Shown here: one piece after another, positions 7,662 to 14,304 of the stretch
Position numbering within the stretch: the first letter of the stretch is position 1
Layout: every line of letters starts with the position of its first letter
NCBI GenBank assembly: GCA_002314685.1
Contig: DCHB01000053.1
Coordinates: forward strand, 51,189 to 65,492
Direction: 5' to 3'
Length of the DNA: 14,304 bases
DNA from: Clostridiales bacterium UBA1763
GTDB lineage: Bacteria > Bacillota > Clostridia > Oscillospirales > Oscillospiraceae
Program-made: the position numbers and the translations under genes
The notes under the pieces: model-generated
Seen by the model: only the letters and a program-made list of their open reading frames with translations
What the model was told of the DNA's origin: nothing
Databases searched by the model: none

Positions 7662-7699
7662 CGGCAGCGCAGAGGCATAAGCTTCCGAGCAGTTTTTTA

Positions 7700-7728
7700 T
7701 TGCACAGCGTGTTCTGATGTGTTAAATT
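7700..7728 (+). promoter_or_regulatory. Possible promoter of the PhzF-family gene
   Basis: TTGCAC (7700-7705) and TAAATT (7723-7728) are spaced by 17 bases; both are imperfect. The TTGACA at 7733-7738 lies too close to the ribosome binding site to serve as a -35. Confidence 0.35.
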
Positions 7729-7762
7729 ACTTTTGACAGTAAAAATACAGGAGGAAAATACC

Positions 7763-8539
7763 TTGAAGCAATATGTTGTTGACGCATTTACCGACCGTGT
7801 ATTCGGCGGCAACCCCGCGGCAGTCTGCGTAATGGACGAGTGGCTTCCCGAGGAAACCATGATGAACATTACCCGCGAAAACAATCTTTCCGAGACCGCG
7901 TTCTGCGTTCCCGAAAACGGCAGATATCATCTCCGTTGGTTCACCCCCGGCGGCGAGATTGACCTCTGCGGTCACGCAACCCTCGGCACTGCCTATGTAA
8001 TTCTGACCTATGTCAAGCCCGAGCTTGACAGCGTCTCCTTTGACACTCTCAGCGGCGAGCTCATAGTTGACCGCAAGGGCGAGCTTTTTGAAATGGACTT
8101 CCCCGCCTACGACCTCAAGCCCGTCGAGGTTACTGACGCTATGGAGGAGGCAATCGGTCACCGCCCCGTAAAGGCATTCATGGGACGCGACCTTCTGTGC
8201 GTGCTTGACGATGCCGACAAGGTCCGCACCCTTAACCCCGACATTGAAAAGGTTAAGGCACTTGACGGTCTGCTTCTGCAGATCACGGCGGCAGAAAGCG
8301 GCGAATATGACTGCGTGTCACGCTCCTTCGCCCCCAAGCTCAACATCGTTGAGGACCCCGTATGCGGCTCGGGTCACTGCCACATCATCCCCTATTGGGT
8401 TGAGGAAAAGGGCAAGGACAGCCTCTGCGCATATCAGGCAAGCCGTCGCGGCGGCACACTCTACTGCCGCATGGAGGGCAACCGCATTAAAATGAGCGGC
8501 AAAGCCGTCACCTATTCCGTCGCAGAGATAAACTACTGA
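7763..8539 (+). CDS. PhzF-family isomerase
   Basis: A 258-residue protein of the PhzF/diaminopimelate-epimerase-like fold, cytoplasmic. Family marks seen: N-terminal DAFTDRVFGGNPAAV (7-21), NLSETAF with the putative catalytic Glu44, GGEIDLCGHATLGTA (63-77) and DPVCGSGH (198-205). Known members include the PhzF isomerase of phenazine synthesis, but most are uncharacterised; no phenazine genes are present here, so the substrate is unknown. I chose the TTG at 7763, because AGGAGG (7749-7754) lies 8 bases upstream and the protein then begins MKQYVVDAF as in relatives. An in-frame TTG at 7733 would add ten unlikely residues and has no ribosome binding site. It is a single-gene unit with a terminator directly after it. 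Confidence 0.9.
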   Translation: MKQYVVDAFTDRVFGGNPAAVCVMDEWLPEETMMNITRENNLSETAFCVPENGRYHLRWFTPGGEIDLCGHATLGTAYVILTYVKPELDSVSFDTLSGELIVDRKGELFEMDFPAYDLKPVEVTDAMEEAIGHRPVKAFMGRDLLCVLDDADKVRTLNPDIEKVKALDGLLLQITAAESGEYDCVSRSFAPKLNIVEDPVCGSGHCHIIPYWVEEKGKDSLCAYQASRRGGTLYCRMEGNRIKMSGKAVTYSVAEINY

Positions 8540-8551
8540 TTTACGACTTGC

Positions 8552-8582
8552 AAAGAGGCTGTCTCAGACAGCCTCTTTTTTG
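8552..8582 (+). terminator. Terminator of the PhzF-family gene
   Basis: Arms AAAGAGGCTGTCT (8552-8564) and AGACAGCCTCTTT (8566-8578) around a single central base, followed by more T. A second, smaller hairpin (GATATGA 8582-8588 / TCATATC 8596-8602) follows at once. Confidence 0.9.
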
Positions 8583-8635
8583 ATATGACATTTTTTCATA
8601 TCCGCTTTCCTGATATTCATATTCGGCATTTTCTG

Positions 8636-8665
8636 TTGAAGAATACTCAGCGAGGGTGATATAAT
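8636..8665 (+). promoter_or_regulatory. Promoter of the symporter gene
   Basis: TTGAAG (8636-8641), 18-base spacer, perfect TATAAT (8660-8665) with a TGA extension just before it (8657-8659). It predicts a start near 8672 and a leader of about 28 bases. Confidence 0.7.
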
Positions 8666-8679
8666 TTATGCGAATTATA
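8660..8679. promoter_or_regulatory. Dyad over the -10 and start point of the symporter promoter
   Basis: Arms TATAATT (8660-8666) and AATTATA (8673-8679) are perfect complements around 6 bases. Its position over the -10 and transcript start suggests a repressor operator; the AT-rich arms could also arise by chance around a TATAAT. Confidence 0.35.
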
Positions 8680-8700
8680 CTCATAAAGAGAGGATAAGTA

Positions 8701-9888
8701 ATGAAAAAGTTTTTCGGCAGTCTGCCTGTACGCCTCATTCTCGGCGTTGCAGTCGGTATCGTTGCGGGTCTGTATGTCAATGCAACCGCAATGCAGGTGA
8801 TACTCACCGTTAAGAGCCTTCTCGGCTCACTCATCAGCTTCTGCGTTCCCCTTATCATAATCGGCTTTATCGCCCCCGCAATCACCCGTATGCAGTCAAA
8901 CGCATCGAAGATGCTCGGACTTTCACTCATCCTCGCATATTCATCCTCGGTGCTCGCCTCGCTCATGTCAATGGGTGCGGGCTTTGCGATAATCCCCAAG
9001 CTCTCAATCACCGCCGCAACAGACGGACTCAAGGAGCTTCCCGAGCTTCTGTTCAATCTGCAGATTGACCCCATTATGTCCGTTATGAGCGCACTCGTTT
9101 TCTCCGTGCTCATCGGTCTTGCCGCAACATGGACAAAGGCTAAGGTCACAGCCAACCTGCTTGAGGAATTCCAGAAAATAATCCTCGACATCGTTACGAA
9201 GATCGTAATTCCCATTCTGCCCTTCTTCATCGCCTGCACCTTCTGCGGTCTTGCCTACGAGGGCTCAATCACAAAGCAGCTTCCCATCTTCCTCGTTGTC
9301 ATTCTCATCGTCATGGTCGGACATTACATCTGGCTTGCCGTTCTCTACACAGTCGCGGGACTCTACACTGGCAAAAAGCCGTGGGAGGTACTGCGTCACT
9401 ACGGCCCCGCATACCTCACCGCAGTCGGCACAATGTCCTCCGCGGCAACCCTCGCAGTTGCACTCGACTGTGCAAAGAAATCCAAGGTGCTGCGTAAGGA
9501 CATCATAAACTTCGGAGTACCCCTTTTCGCAAACATCCACCTGTGCGGCTCCGCACTGACCGAGGTGTTCTTCGTTATGGTCGTCTCCAAGGTGCTGTAC
9601 GGCACTCTGCCCGCAGTCGGCACAATGGTGCTGTTCTGCTTCCTGCTCGGCATCTTCGCAGTAGGCGCACCCGGTGTTCCCGGCGGTACCGTCATGGCAT
9701 CCCTCGGACTTATCACAAGCGTTCTCGGCTTCGACGCAACGGGCACGGCACTCATGCTCACCGTATTCGCACTGCAGGACAGCTTCGGCACCGCCTGCAA
9801 TGTAACGGGCGACGGCGCACTGACGCTTATTCTCACGGGCTTTGCCGACAAGAAGGGCATCACGGCTGTCGAGCCTTCAAGCGTCTGA
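8701..9888 (+). CDS. Divergent dicarboxylate/amino acid:cation symporter (DAACS family)
   Basis: A 395-residue inner-membrane transporter of the GltPh/GltT/SstT fold, with many hydrophobic helices throughout. The HP1-loop serines SSAAT (246-250), the HP2-like GAPGVPGG (322-329) and the last-helix motif TACNVTGD (364-371) are clear. Two key places differ from typical glutamate/aspartate carriers. The NMDGT motif of helix 7 is HLCGS here (280-284), and the arginine that binds the side-chain carboxylate (GltPh Arg397) aligns with Gly363, while Asp360, Thr364, Asn367 and Asp371 remain. So the substrate is probably not aspartate or glutamate, and cation coupling may be altered; this is inference from hand alignment. 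ATG 8701 follows GAGAGG by 7 bases. It is a single-gene unit with its own promoter and terminator. Confidence 0.88.
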   Translation: MKKFFGSLPVRLILGVAVGIVAGLYVNATAMQVILTVKSLLGSLISFCVPLIIIGFIAPAITRMQSNASKMLGLSLILAYSSSVLASLMSMGAGFAIIPKLSITAATDGLKELPELLFNLQIDPIMSVMSALVFSVLIGLAATWTKAKVTANLLEEFQKIILDIVTKIVIPILPFFIACTFCGLAYEGSITKQLPIFLVVILIVMVGHYIWLAVLYTVAGLYTGKKPWEVLRHYGPAYLTAVGTMSSAATLAVALDCAKKSKVLRKDIINFGVPLFANIHLCGSALTEVFFVMVVSKVLYGTLPAVGTMVLFCFLLGIFAVGAPGVPGGTVMASLGLITSVLGFDATGTALMLTVFALQDSFGTACNVTGDGALTLILTGFADKKGITAVEPSSV

Positions 9889-9899
9889 CATTTAAGCTT

Positions 9900-9932
9900 A
9901 AAAGCTCTCGTTCAATGAACGAGAGCTTTTTT
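9900..9932 (+). terminator. Terminator of the symporter gene
   Basis: A 15-base perfect inverted repeat (9900-9914 and 9916-9930) around one central A, with T-tract; it starts 11 bases after the stop codon. Confidence 0.93.
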
Positions 9933-9938
9933 GTTTTG

Positions 9939-9967
9939 TTGATGATTTGCCGCGGCTGTGGTACAAT
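9939..9967 (+). promoter_or_regulatory. truA promoter
   Basis: TTGATG (9939-9944), 17-base spacer, TACAAT (9962-9967) with a TGG extension before it. It gives a short leader of about 20 bases ahead of the ATG at 9994. Confidence 0.6.
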
Positions 9968-9993
9968 GCTGTAAAACCCGCGGGAGGTAATTT

Positions 9994-10731
9994 ATGCCGA
10001 ACTATATGCTCACACTTTGCTATGACGGCACGAGATACAAGGGCTGGCAGAAGCAGGGCAACACGGACAACACGATACAGGGCAGACTCGAAAGGCTGCT
10101 CGGCGAAATACTCGGTGAGGAAATCGAGCTGAACGGCTCGGGCAGGACTGATGCGGGCGCACACGCAAGGCAGCAGGTCGCCTCCTTCAGAGCGCACACC
10201 GCGCTTTCCGCCGACACGATACTCAAGCGACTGCGCGAGGCACTGCCCGAGGATATAGGCGCTGTGTCGCTGTGTGAGGCGCCGCCCCGCTTCCATGCGA
10301 GACTTTCCTGCACGGGCAAGACCTATGTTTACCGCGTGTGGAACAGCGATATGCCGAATGTTTTTGATCGCAGATTTATGCACACCGTCACCGACACGCT
10401 CAACCTTGAGGCGATGCAGCTTGCCGCGCGGCACCTTATCGGCACGCACGACCTGTCCGCCTTCTGCTCAAAGCGGAGCACGAAAAAATCCGCCGTGCGA
10501 ACTATTGACGGGCTTTGCATTGAAGTCGTTGGAAACGAGCTTCGCTTTACCGTTTCTGGCAACGGCTTTTTGTATAACACCGTGCGCATTATAGTCGGCA
10601 CTCTGCTTGAGGTAGGCAGAGGGGCGCTCTCCCCCGATGCGATACCCGACATTCTCGCATCGCTCGACAGAAAAAACGCAGGTCTCACGGCACCCGCAAA
10701 GGGCTTGTGTCTGTGGGAGGTCAGATATTAA
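9994..10731 (+). CDS. truA: tRNA pseudouridine(38-40) synthase TruA
   Basis: Converts uridines at positions 38-40 of the anticodon arm of many tRNAs to pseudouridine; cytoplasmic, homodimeric. The 245-residue length is normal. The catalytic aspartate is Asp53 in GRTDAGAHA (50-58). Other family stretches are LCYDGTRYKGWQKQ near the N-terminus, GKTYVYRVWN (about 109-118) and GNGFLYNTVRIIVGTL in the C-terminal half. The ATG at 9994 follows GGGAGG (9982-9987) by 6 bases. It is a stand-alone unit with its own promoter. In many Firmicutes truA follows the ecfT/ecfA transporter and ribosomal protein genes; that context is absent here. Confidence 0.97.
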   Translation: MPNYMLTLCYDGTRYKGWQKQGNTDNTIQGRLERLLGEILGEEIELNGSGRTDAGAHARQQVASFRAHTALSADTILKRLREALPEDIGAVSLCEAPPRFHARLSCTGKTYVYRVWNSDMPNVFDRRFMHTVTDTLNLEAMQLAARHLIGTHDLSAFCSKRSTKKSAVRTIDGLCIEVVGNELRFTVSGNGFLYNTVRIIVGTLLEVGRGALSPDAIPDILASLDRKNAGLTAPAKGLCLWEVRY

Positions 10732-10732
10732 A

Positions 10733-10767
10733 AAATCGGCATAGCCTTTTCGAGGCTATGCCGATTT
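10733..10767. terminator. Bidirectional terminator between truA and brnQ
   Basis: A perfect 15-base inverted repeat (10733-10747 and 10753-10767) with loop TTTCG. It has a run of T on the plus side just after GC (10770-10775) and a T-run on the minus side (10731-10735 read in reverse). It starts 2 bases after the truA stop and lies 13 bases after the brnQ stop. Confidence 0.92.
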
Positions 10768-10779
10768 GCTTTTTTGAAA

Positions 10780-12096
10780 TTATGCTTCCGCTTCGTCTGT
10801 CTTTCTCTGCGGCTTGGGGCCGAACTTGGAGAGGATGAATGCGATTGCGCCGAATACGAATGCGGGAGTTACCCAACCGAGGTCGATCTCGGACATGGGC
10901 AGAAGCTCGATGTAGGGGACGTTCAGTCCGTAGTTGCCGAGGGTTACGAGCACGCTCGAAAGCAGTGCGCCGATAACTGCCGCGGCATAAACGCTCTTGT
11001 CTATCTTATTGCCGAACCATGACAGAAGAATGAGTACGAGCGTGGGGGGATATACGATGTCGAGAATGGGGGATGCGATTGAGATTATGGTATCGAGTCC
11101 GAGGTTTGAAACAACTGCGGAGGATACGCAGATAACGGTTACGAAAACTGCGTAGCTGACCTTGTTGTTTGTAAGCTGTGCAAAGAAGCTTGCCGCGGAG
11201 GATACGAGTGCGACTGCGGTGGTGATGCAGGCGAGTGCGACGACAACTGCGAAGATTATAAGTCCAGTCTTGCCGAGGAGCATTTCAACAATGCCGATAA
11301 CGAGGTTTGCGCGGCTGATGTCTGCGGGGAAAACGGTGCTTGAGGTTGCGCCGAGATAGGTAAGTCCGAAATAGACGATGAGGAGCAGAAGACCTGCGAT
11401 TGTTGCGGCAATGCCTATCATTCTTCTTGAATCGGCGGCATTCTCATAGCCCTTATCCTTTGCGCTGTTGAGAATGATGATGCCAAATGCCATTGCGGCG
11501 AGGACGTCCATTGTCTGATAGCCAGAGCGAATGCCGTTTACGGTGACCTCGGATGCGCTGACACCGAGATTTACAACCTCACCGATGGGGCTTATCATGC
11601 CCTTTACGATGAGCACGAGAAGTCCGACCAGAAGTGCGGGAGTGAGAATCTTGCCGACTATGTCGATAACTGCAGACTGCTTAACGCTGAGCAGGAAAAT
11701 GAGAACGAAAAATGCGATTGAGAACAGCACGGGGGAAATGCCCGTTACCAGAGGAGCAACGCTCATCTCGAAGGTTGTTGCGGCTGTGCGGGGAATTGCG
11801 ACCATGGGTCCTATGCAGAGGATTATTGCGCACATGAGAACGTTCGATGCTTTTTTGCCGATGTGCTCAGTGATTTTGTCTGCGCCGCCCGCCTTCAGAA
11901 TTGAAAACAGTGCAACGAGTGCGAGACCGATGTCAGCTATGAAGTAGAACATAAAGCCGTTTGCCCACTGTACGCCCGCGCCCATGCCGAGGTACGGAGG
12001 AAATACGACGTTGCCTGCTCCGAAGAACATTGCAAAAAGTGCAAAGCCGACGACTATGCTGTCTAAGCCAAATTTTTTCTTATTTGTTGTGTCCAT
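10780..12096 (-). CDS. brnQ: Branched-chain amino acid carrier BrnQ
   Basis: A 438-residue, highly hydrophobic inner-membrane carrier of the LIVCS family, importing leucine, isoleucine and valine with sodium or protons. Family signatures FFGAGNVVFPPYLG (24-37) and GPMVAIPRTAATTFE (96-110) are intact, and about 12 hydrophobic segments follow. The short polar tail ends KPQRKTDEAEA. The ATG at 12096 follows AGGAG (12107-12103) by 6 bases. A LysR-type regulator gene lies immediately upstream on the same strand, separated by a terminator, and may control it; this is inferred from position only. Confidence 0.95.
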   Translation of the reverse strand: MDTTNKKKFGLDSIVVGFALFAMFFGAGNVVFPPYLGMGAGVQWANGFMFYFIADIGLALVALFSILKAGGADKITEHIGKKASNVLMCAIILCIGPMVAIPRTAATTFEMSVAPLVTGISPVLFSIAFFVLIFLLSVKQSAVIDIVGKILTPALLVGLLVLIVKGMISPIGEVVNLGVSASEVTVNGIRSGYQTMDVLAAMAFGIIILNSAKDKGYENAADSRRMIGIAATIAGLLLLIVYFGLTYLGATSSTVFPADISRANLVIGIVEMLLGKTGLIIFAVVVALACITTAVALVSSAASFFAQLTNNKVSYAVFVTVICVSSAVVSNLGLDTIISIASPILDIVYPPTLVLILLSWFGNKIDKSVYAAAVIGALLSSVLVTLGNYGLNVPYIELLPMSEIDLGWVTPAFVFGAIAFILSKFGPKPQRKTDEAEA

Positions 12097-12120
12097 GTTT
12101 CTCTCCTGTGTATTTTGTTA

Positions 12121-12149
12121 ATTATTTATCAGCTTATGACACATTTTAA
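12121..12149 (-). promoter_or_regulatory. Possible brnQ promoter
   Basis: On the minus strand TTAAAA (12149-12144) and AATAAT (12126-12121) are 17 bases apart. The overlapping TGTTAAAAT (-10-like) is an alternative. Neither is strong. Confidence 0.35.
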
Positions 12150-12162
12150 CATGGATATGACA
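12135..12162. promoter_or_regulatory. Direct repeats at the brnQ promoter
   Basis: TATGACA occurs at 12135-12141 and 12156-12162, 21 bases apart, i.e. on the same face of the helix. One copy lies in the spacer of the candidate promoter and the other just upstream of its -35. It may be a regulator site. Confidence 0.3.
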
Positions 12163-12214
12163 GTTTTAGTCCCCCGCGGTTATAATATCCCTATGAAACT
12201 TTCCGTCACCCTCG

Positions 12215-12254
12215 AAAAAATAATATCGGGTATGAACAATATTCATACCCGATA
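12215..12254 (-). terminator. Terminator of the LysR-type regulator gene
   Basis: Perfect 13-base arms TATCGGGTATGAA (12224-12236) and TTCATACCCGATA (12242-12254) with a 5-base loop. On the minus strand it is followed by TTATTTTTT. It separates the regulator from brnQ. Confidence 0.9.
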
Positions 12255-12261
12255 GGCTTAA

Positions 12262-13116
12262 TCAAATTGAAATTTTCTTTAAGAAGGACACAAAGGTCTT
12301 AACGGCGGGCGAGGCATTTTTCAGCGACTTTGTTGCGGCGCCCATAACGCAGTTGACCTCCTTATCAAGCGGCACTACCTTGACCGATTGCTCGTAGCCC
12401 TGCAATGAAAGCTCGCTCAATACGGACACGCCGAGTCCCGAGGCTATCATCGAAATGATGGTTGCATCGTCCGAGGCGTCAATAAGCAGACGCTTTTCGC
12501 TCTCGCCCTCGGGCAGGAAAAACTCAACATACTGCTCGGGGCAGGATATAAAGGTCTCGCTTAAAAGCTCGTCGAGCGTCACGGGGACGGAGGGGTCACG
12601 CGGGTTGTCCTTGGGGAGCACGGCGACAAGCTTGCTCTTGCACAGCGGAAGCCAATCAAAGCCCTGTGCGCTGTAATTATCCATAAACGCGAGCTGTACC
12701 TCACCGTTTAAGAGCTTGCGGTTTAGGTCTCTGCCGACGACGAGAACATCGACATTGATGTTCGGATACGCCTGCTTGAACTTACTGAGTATGCCGGGCA
12801 GAATTGTGCGCGACACGCTCGAGAACGCGCCTATTTTAATCTGCTGAGGCACCTCATCGTTAATCTGCGCAACGGCGGCGTACAGCGCGTTTGATGCGCT
12901 GACTATCTGCTCGATAAGAGGATATAGCTGTTTGCCCTGCGGTGAGAGCTTAACGCCCTGATACCCGCGCTCTAAAAGTGTACAGCCGAGCTCAGCCTCA
13001 AGCTTATCCATCATGTGTGTCAATCCCGATTGTGAGTAGTCAAGCTGCTCAGCCGCCTTGCTGAAGCTGCCGCACTGCACTGACGCCATCAGCGCCTTGA
13101 GCTTAGTATCGTCCAC
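12262..13116 (-). CDS. LysR-type transcriptional regulator
   Basis: A 284-residue cytoplasmic DNA-binding protein. The N-terminal winged helix-turn-helix spans about residues 5-60 (SFSKAAEQLDYSQSGLTHMM and LEAELGCTLLER). It is followed by a periplasmic-binding-protein-like effector domain (about 90-284). The effector is unknown. I chose the GTG at 13116, because AGGAGG (13130-13125) is 8 bases before it; the in-frame TTG at 13122 is only 2 bases from that site and is unlikely. The promoter is visible upstream. Most LysR genes are divergent from their targets; here the next gene is brnQ in the same orientation, so brnQ is a possible but unproven target, along with the gene's own promoter. Confidence 0.93.
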   Translation of the reverse strand: MDDTKLKALMASVQCGSFSKAAEQLDYSQSGLTHMMDKLEAELGCTLLERGYQGVKLSPQGKQLYPLIEQIVSASNALYAAVAQINDEVPQQIKIGAFSSVSRTILPGILSKFKQAYPNINVDVLVVGRDLNRKLLNGEVQLAFMDNYSAQGFDWLPLCKSKLVAVLPKDNPRDPSVPVTLDELLSETFISCPEQYVEFFLPEGESEKRLLIDASDDATIISMIASGLGVSVLSELSLQGYEQSVKVVPLDKEVNCVMGAATKSLKNASPAVKTFVSFLKKISI

Positions 13117-13151
13117 AGGCAAATCCTCCTATTACAATATTCTTCTCTTTT

Positions 13152-13179
13152 ATTATACCTTTGTTTGTTAATTATTCAA
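13152..13179 (-). promoter_or_regulatory. Promoter of the LysR-type regulator gene
   Basis: On the minus strand TTGAAT (13179-13174) and a perfect TATAAT (13157-13152) are spaced by 16 bases. They lie about 35 bases upstream of the GTG start. Confidence 0.65.
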
Positions 13180-13226
13180 CATACATTTTGGAATGATTGG
13201 TATGACTATATTTCAACAAGAAACAC

Positions 13227-13253
13227 AAAAGACTGCACAGTGTGCAGTCTTTT
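13227..13253 (-). terminator. Terminator of tex
   Basis: A perfect 13-base inverted repeat, AAAAGACTGCACA (13227-13239) and TGTGCAGTCTTTT (13241-13253), around one central base. It lies 8 bases after the tex stop, with TTTT on the minus strand. Confidence 0.88.
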
Positions 13254-13261
13254 GAGGTCTA

Positions 13262-14304
13262 TTATTTGTTTTTCGCCTGCTTCATGGATAGCGAGATGCG
13301 CTTTTTCTTCTCATCGACATCGAGCACTACGACATTGACAACATCGCCGACAGACACGACCTCGGACGGATGCTTGACGAATTTATCCGAAACCTGCGAG
13401 ATGTGCACAAGTCCGTCCTGATGAACGCCTATATCCACAAACACGCCGAAGTCGATGACGTTTCTGACCGTGCCCGTTAAGGTCATGCCCGCCTTGATAT
13501 CGGAAATCTCCATTACGTCGGTGCGCAGAATGGGCTGAGGAAGCTCGTCGCGGATATCTCTGCCGGGCTTAAGAAGCTCTGAGACTACATCGCGCATTGT
13601 CGGCACGCCGATGCCCGCCTTTTCCGCCGCCTTGTCCTCGCCGTATGCCTTAATCTCCGCGGCAAGCTCACCTAATGCACCGTTTTTGACGTCAGCCATG
13701 CTGTGTCCCGTCAGCTCAAGCAGAGCCTCTGCGGCGGCGTATGACTCGGGGTGCACCGCGGTGTTGTCGAGCACTGCTCTGCTCTCGGGCACACGCAGGA
13801 AGCCCGCGCACTGCTGATACGCCTTCGGGCCTAATTTAGGCACCTTTTTTATCTGACTGCGGGAGGTGAAGGCGCCGTTTTCCTCGCGGTAGGTGACTAT
13901 GTTTTTTGCCGTTGCGGCTGTCAGTCCCGACACCCTCTGCAAAAGCGAGGGGGACGCTGTATTGACATCTACACCGACGGAGTTTACGCAGTCCTCGACA
14001 ACGCCGTTGAGTGCCTCGTCAAGACGCTTCGGCGGCATATCGTGCTGATACTGACCGACGCCTATCGCCTTCGGGTCGATCTTGACAAGCTCGGCAAGCG
14101 GGTCCTGCAGACGGCGCGCAATAGACACCGCCGAGCGCAGATTTACATCGTACTGCGGAAATTCCGCCGCGGCAAGCTCGCTCGCTGAATACACGGAGGC
14201 GCCCGCCTCGGAAACTATCATGTACGCGACCTCGTACCCGTCCTGCTTTTCGCGGCGGATAAGCTCGACTGTCATCTGCTCTGTTTCTCTCGATGCCGTG
14301 CCGT
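13262..14304 (-). CDS. tex: Tex-family S1 RNA-binding protein (N-terminal half cut by window edge)
   Basis: C-terminal 346 residues of a Tex/YhgF-type protein; full-length members are about 700-780 residues. The reading frame continues through the right edge with GTASRETEQM, a conserved Tex stretch just after the RNase H-like (YqgF) domain core, so the ATG at 14275 is an internal methionine, not the start. Domains seen: the end of the YqgF-like domain, the connecting GVGQYQHDM motif, helix-hairpin-helix repeats (DVNTASPSLLQRVSGL onward, about residues 110-170 of the visible part) and a C-terminal S1 RNA-binding domain (GTVRNVIDFGVFVDIG, GLVHISQVS, ISLSMK). Tex proteins bind nucleic acid and affect transcription and ribosome-related processes; the exact role is poorly defined. 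It ends 8 bases before a terminator. Confidence 0.95.
   Translation of the reverse strand, partial: GTASRETEQMTVELIRREKQDGYEVAYMIVSEAGASVYSASELAAAEFPQYDVNLRSAVSIARRLQDPLAELVKIDPKAIGVGQYQHDMPPKRLDEALNGVVEDCVNSVGVDVNTASPSLLQRVSGLTAATAKNIVTYREENGAFTSRSQIKKVPKLGPKAYQQCAGFLRVPESRAVLDNTAVHPESYAAAEALLELTGHSMADVKNGALGELAAEIKAYGEDKAAEKAGIGVPTMRDVVSELLKPGRDIRDELPQPILRTDVMEISDIKAGMTLTGTVRNVIDFGVFVDIGVHQDGLVHISQVSDKFVKHPSEVVSVGDVVNVVVLDVDEKKKRISLSMKQAKNK

Larger units (their letters stand above)
7432..7762. other. Divergent argG / phzF-like intergenic region
   Basis: A 331-base AT-rich region without a gene of its own. It holds the argG promoter, a second possible -10 (TATAAT on the minus strand at 7529-7534), the candidate promoter for the PhzF-family gene, and many TGAAT/ATTCA half-sites. 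No hairpin long enough for a riboswitch or attenuator was found. Confidence 0.7.

Noticed and set aside
7733..7762. An upstream in-frame TTG start for the PhzF-family gene.
   Set aside because: It lacks a ribosome binding site and the extra residues are not family-like, whereas the TTG at 7763 has AGGAGG at ideal distance.
12181..12254. TATAAT at 12181-12186 followed by a 20-codon plus-strand mini-frame.
   Set aside because: No ribosome binding site, no -35 at the right place, and the frame runs through the terminator of the LysR-type gene.
14273..14275. ATG at 14275 as the start of the last gene.
   Set aside because: The frame stays open to the edge and encodes conserved Tex residues (GTASRETEQ) upstream of this methionine.
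1..14304. An undescribed multi-gene system, mobile element, CRISPR array or RNA gene.
   Set aside because: All long frames are accounted for by known families, the gaps are short and explained by promoters and terminators, and no arrays of repeats, integrase/transposase genes, tRNA or rRNA sequences were seen by reading both strands.

Overview
The window looks like ordinary chromosomal DNA of a low-to-mid GC Gram-positive anaerobe. My best guess is a gut Clostridia of the Oscillospiraceae/Ruminococcaceae type. The reasons are strong AGGAGG-type ribosome binding sites, TTG and GTG starts behind good Shine-Dalgarno sequences, TTGACA/TATAAT-like promoters, ArgR/AhrC-like boxes of the Firmicutes type, a BceAB-type ABC transporter, and a GC content of about 50-55% judged by eye. 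The species assignment is inference. There are no rRNA, tRNA, CRISPR, IS or phage genes. Twelve genes are visible, two of them cut by the window edges.

Layout: (1) 1-2518, minus strand: a translationally coupled ABC ATPase and FtsX-like permease of the BceAB (antimicrobial-peptide sensing/detoxification) type; the permease runs off the left edge. (2) 2750-3319, plus strand: a HAD-family nucleotidase-like protein, ending in a bidirectional terminator shared with the convergent fumC. (3) 3348-7431, minus strand: argG, argH and fumC, i.e. the last two steps of arginine synthesis followed by a class II fumarase that can use the fumarate released by ArgH. A hairpin separates argG from argH; argH and fumC lie 39 bases apart. 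(4) 7432-7762: a 331-base divergent regulatory region with a good argG promoter and a cluster of ArgR-like half-sites. (5) 7763-9888, plus strand: a PhzF-family isomerase, then an unusual member of the dicarboxylate/amino acid:cation symporter family with altered substrate and sodium motifs; each has its own terminator. (6) 9994-10731, plus strand: truA, ending in a terminator shared with the convergent brnQ. (7) 10780-13116, minus strand: a LysR-type regulator followed by the branched-chain amino acid carrier brnQ, with a terminator between them. (8) 13262-14304, minus strand: the C-terminal part of the Tex RNA-binding protein, cut by the right edge.

A common theme is amino acid metabolism and transport (arginine synthesis, BrnQ, the symporter), but almost every gene sits in its own transcription unit, bounded by compact palindromic terminators with an A-tract on one side and a T-tract on the other. 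I did not find a convincing undescribed multi-gene system. The most unusual items are the divergent symporter, the argH-fumC pairing and several well-formed dyads at promoters.
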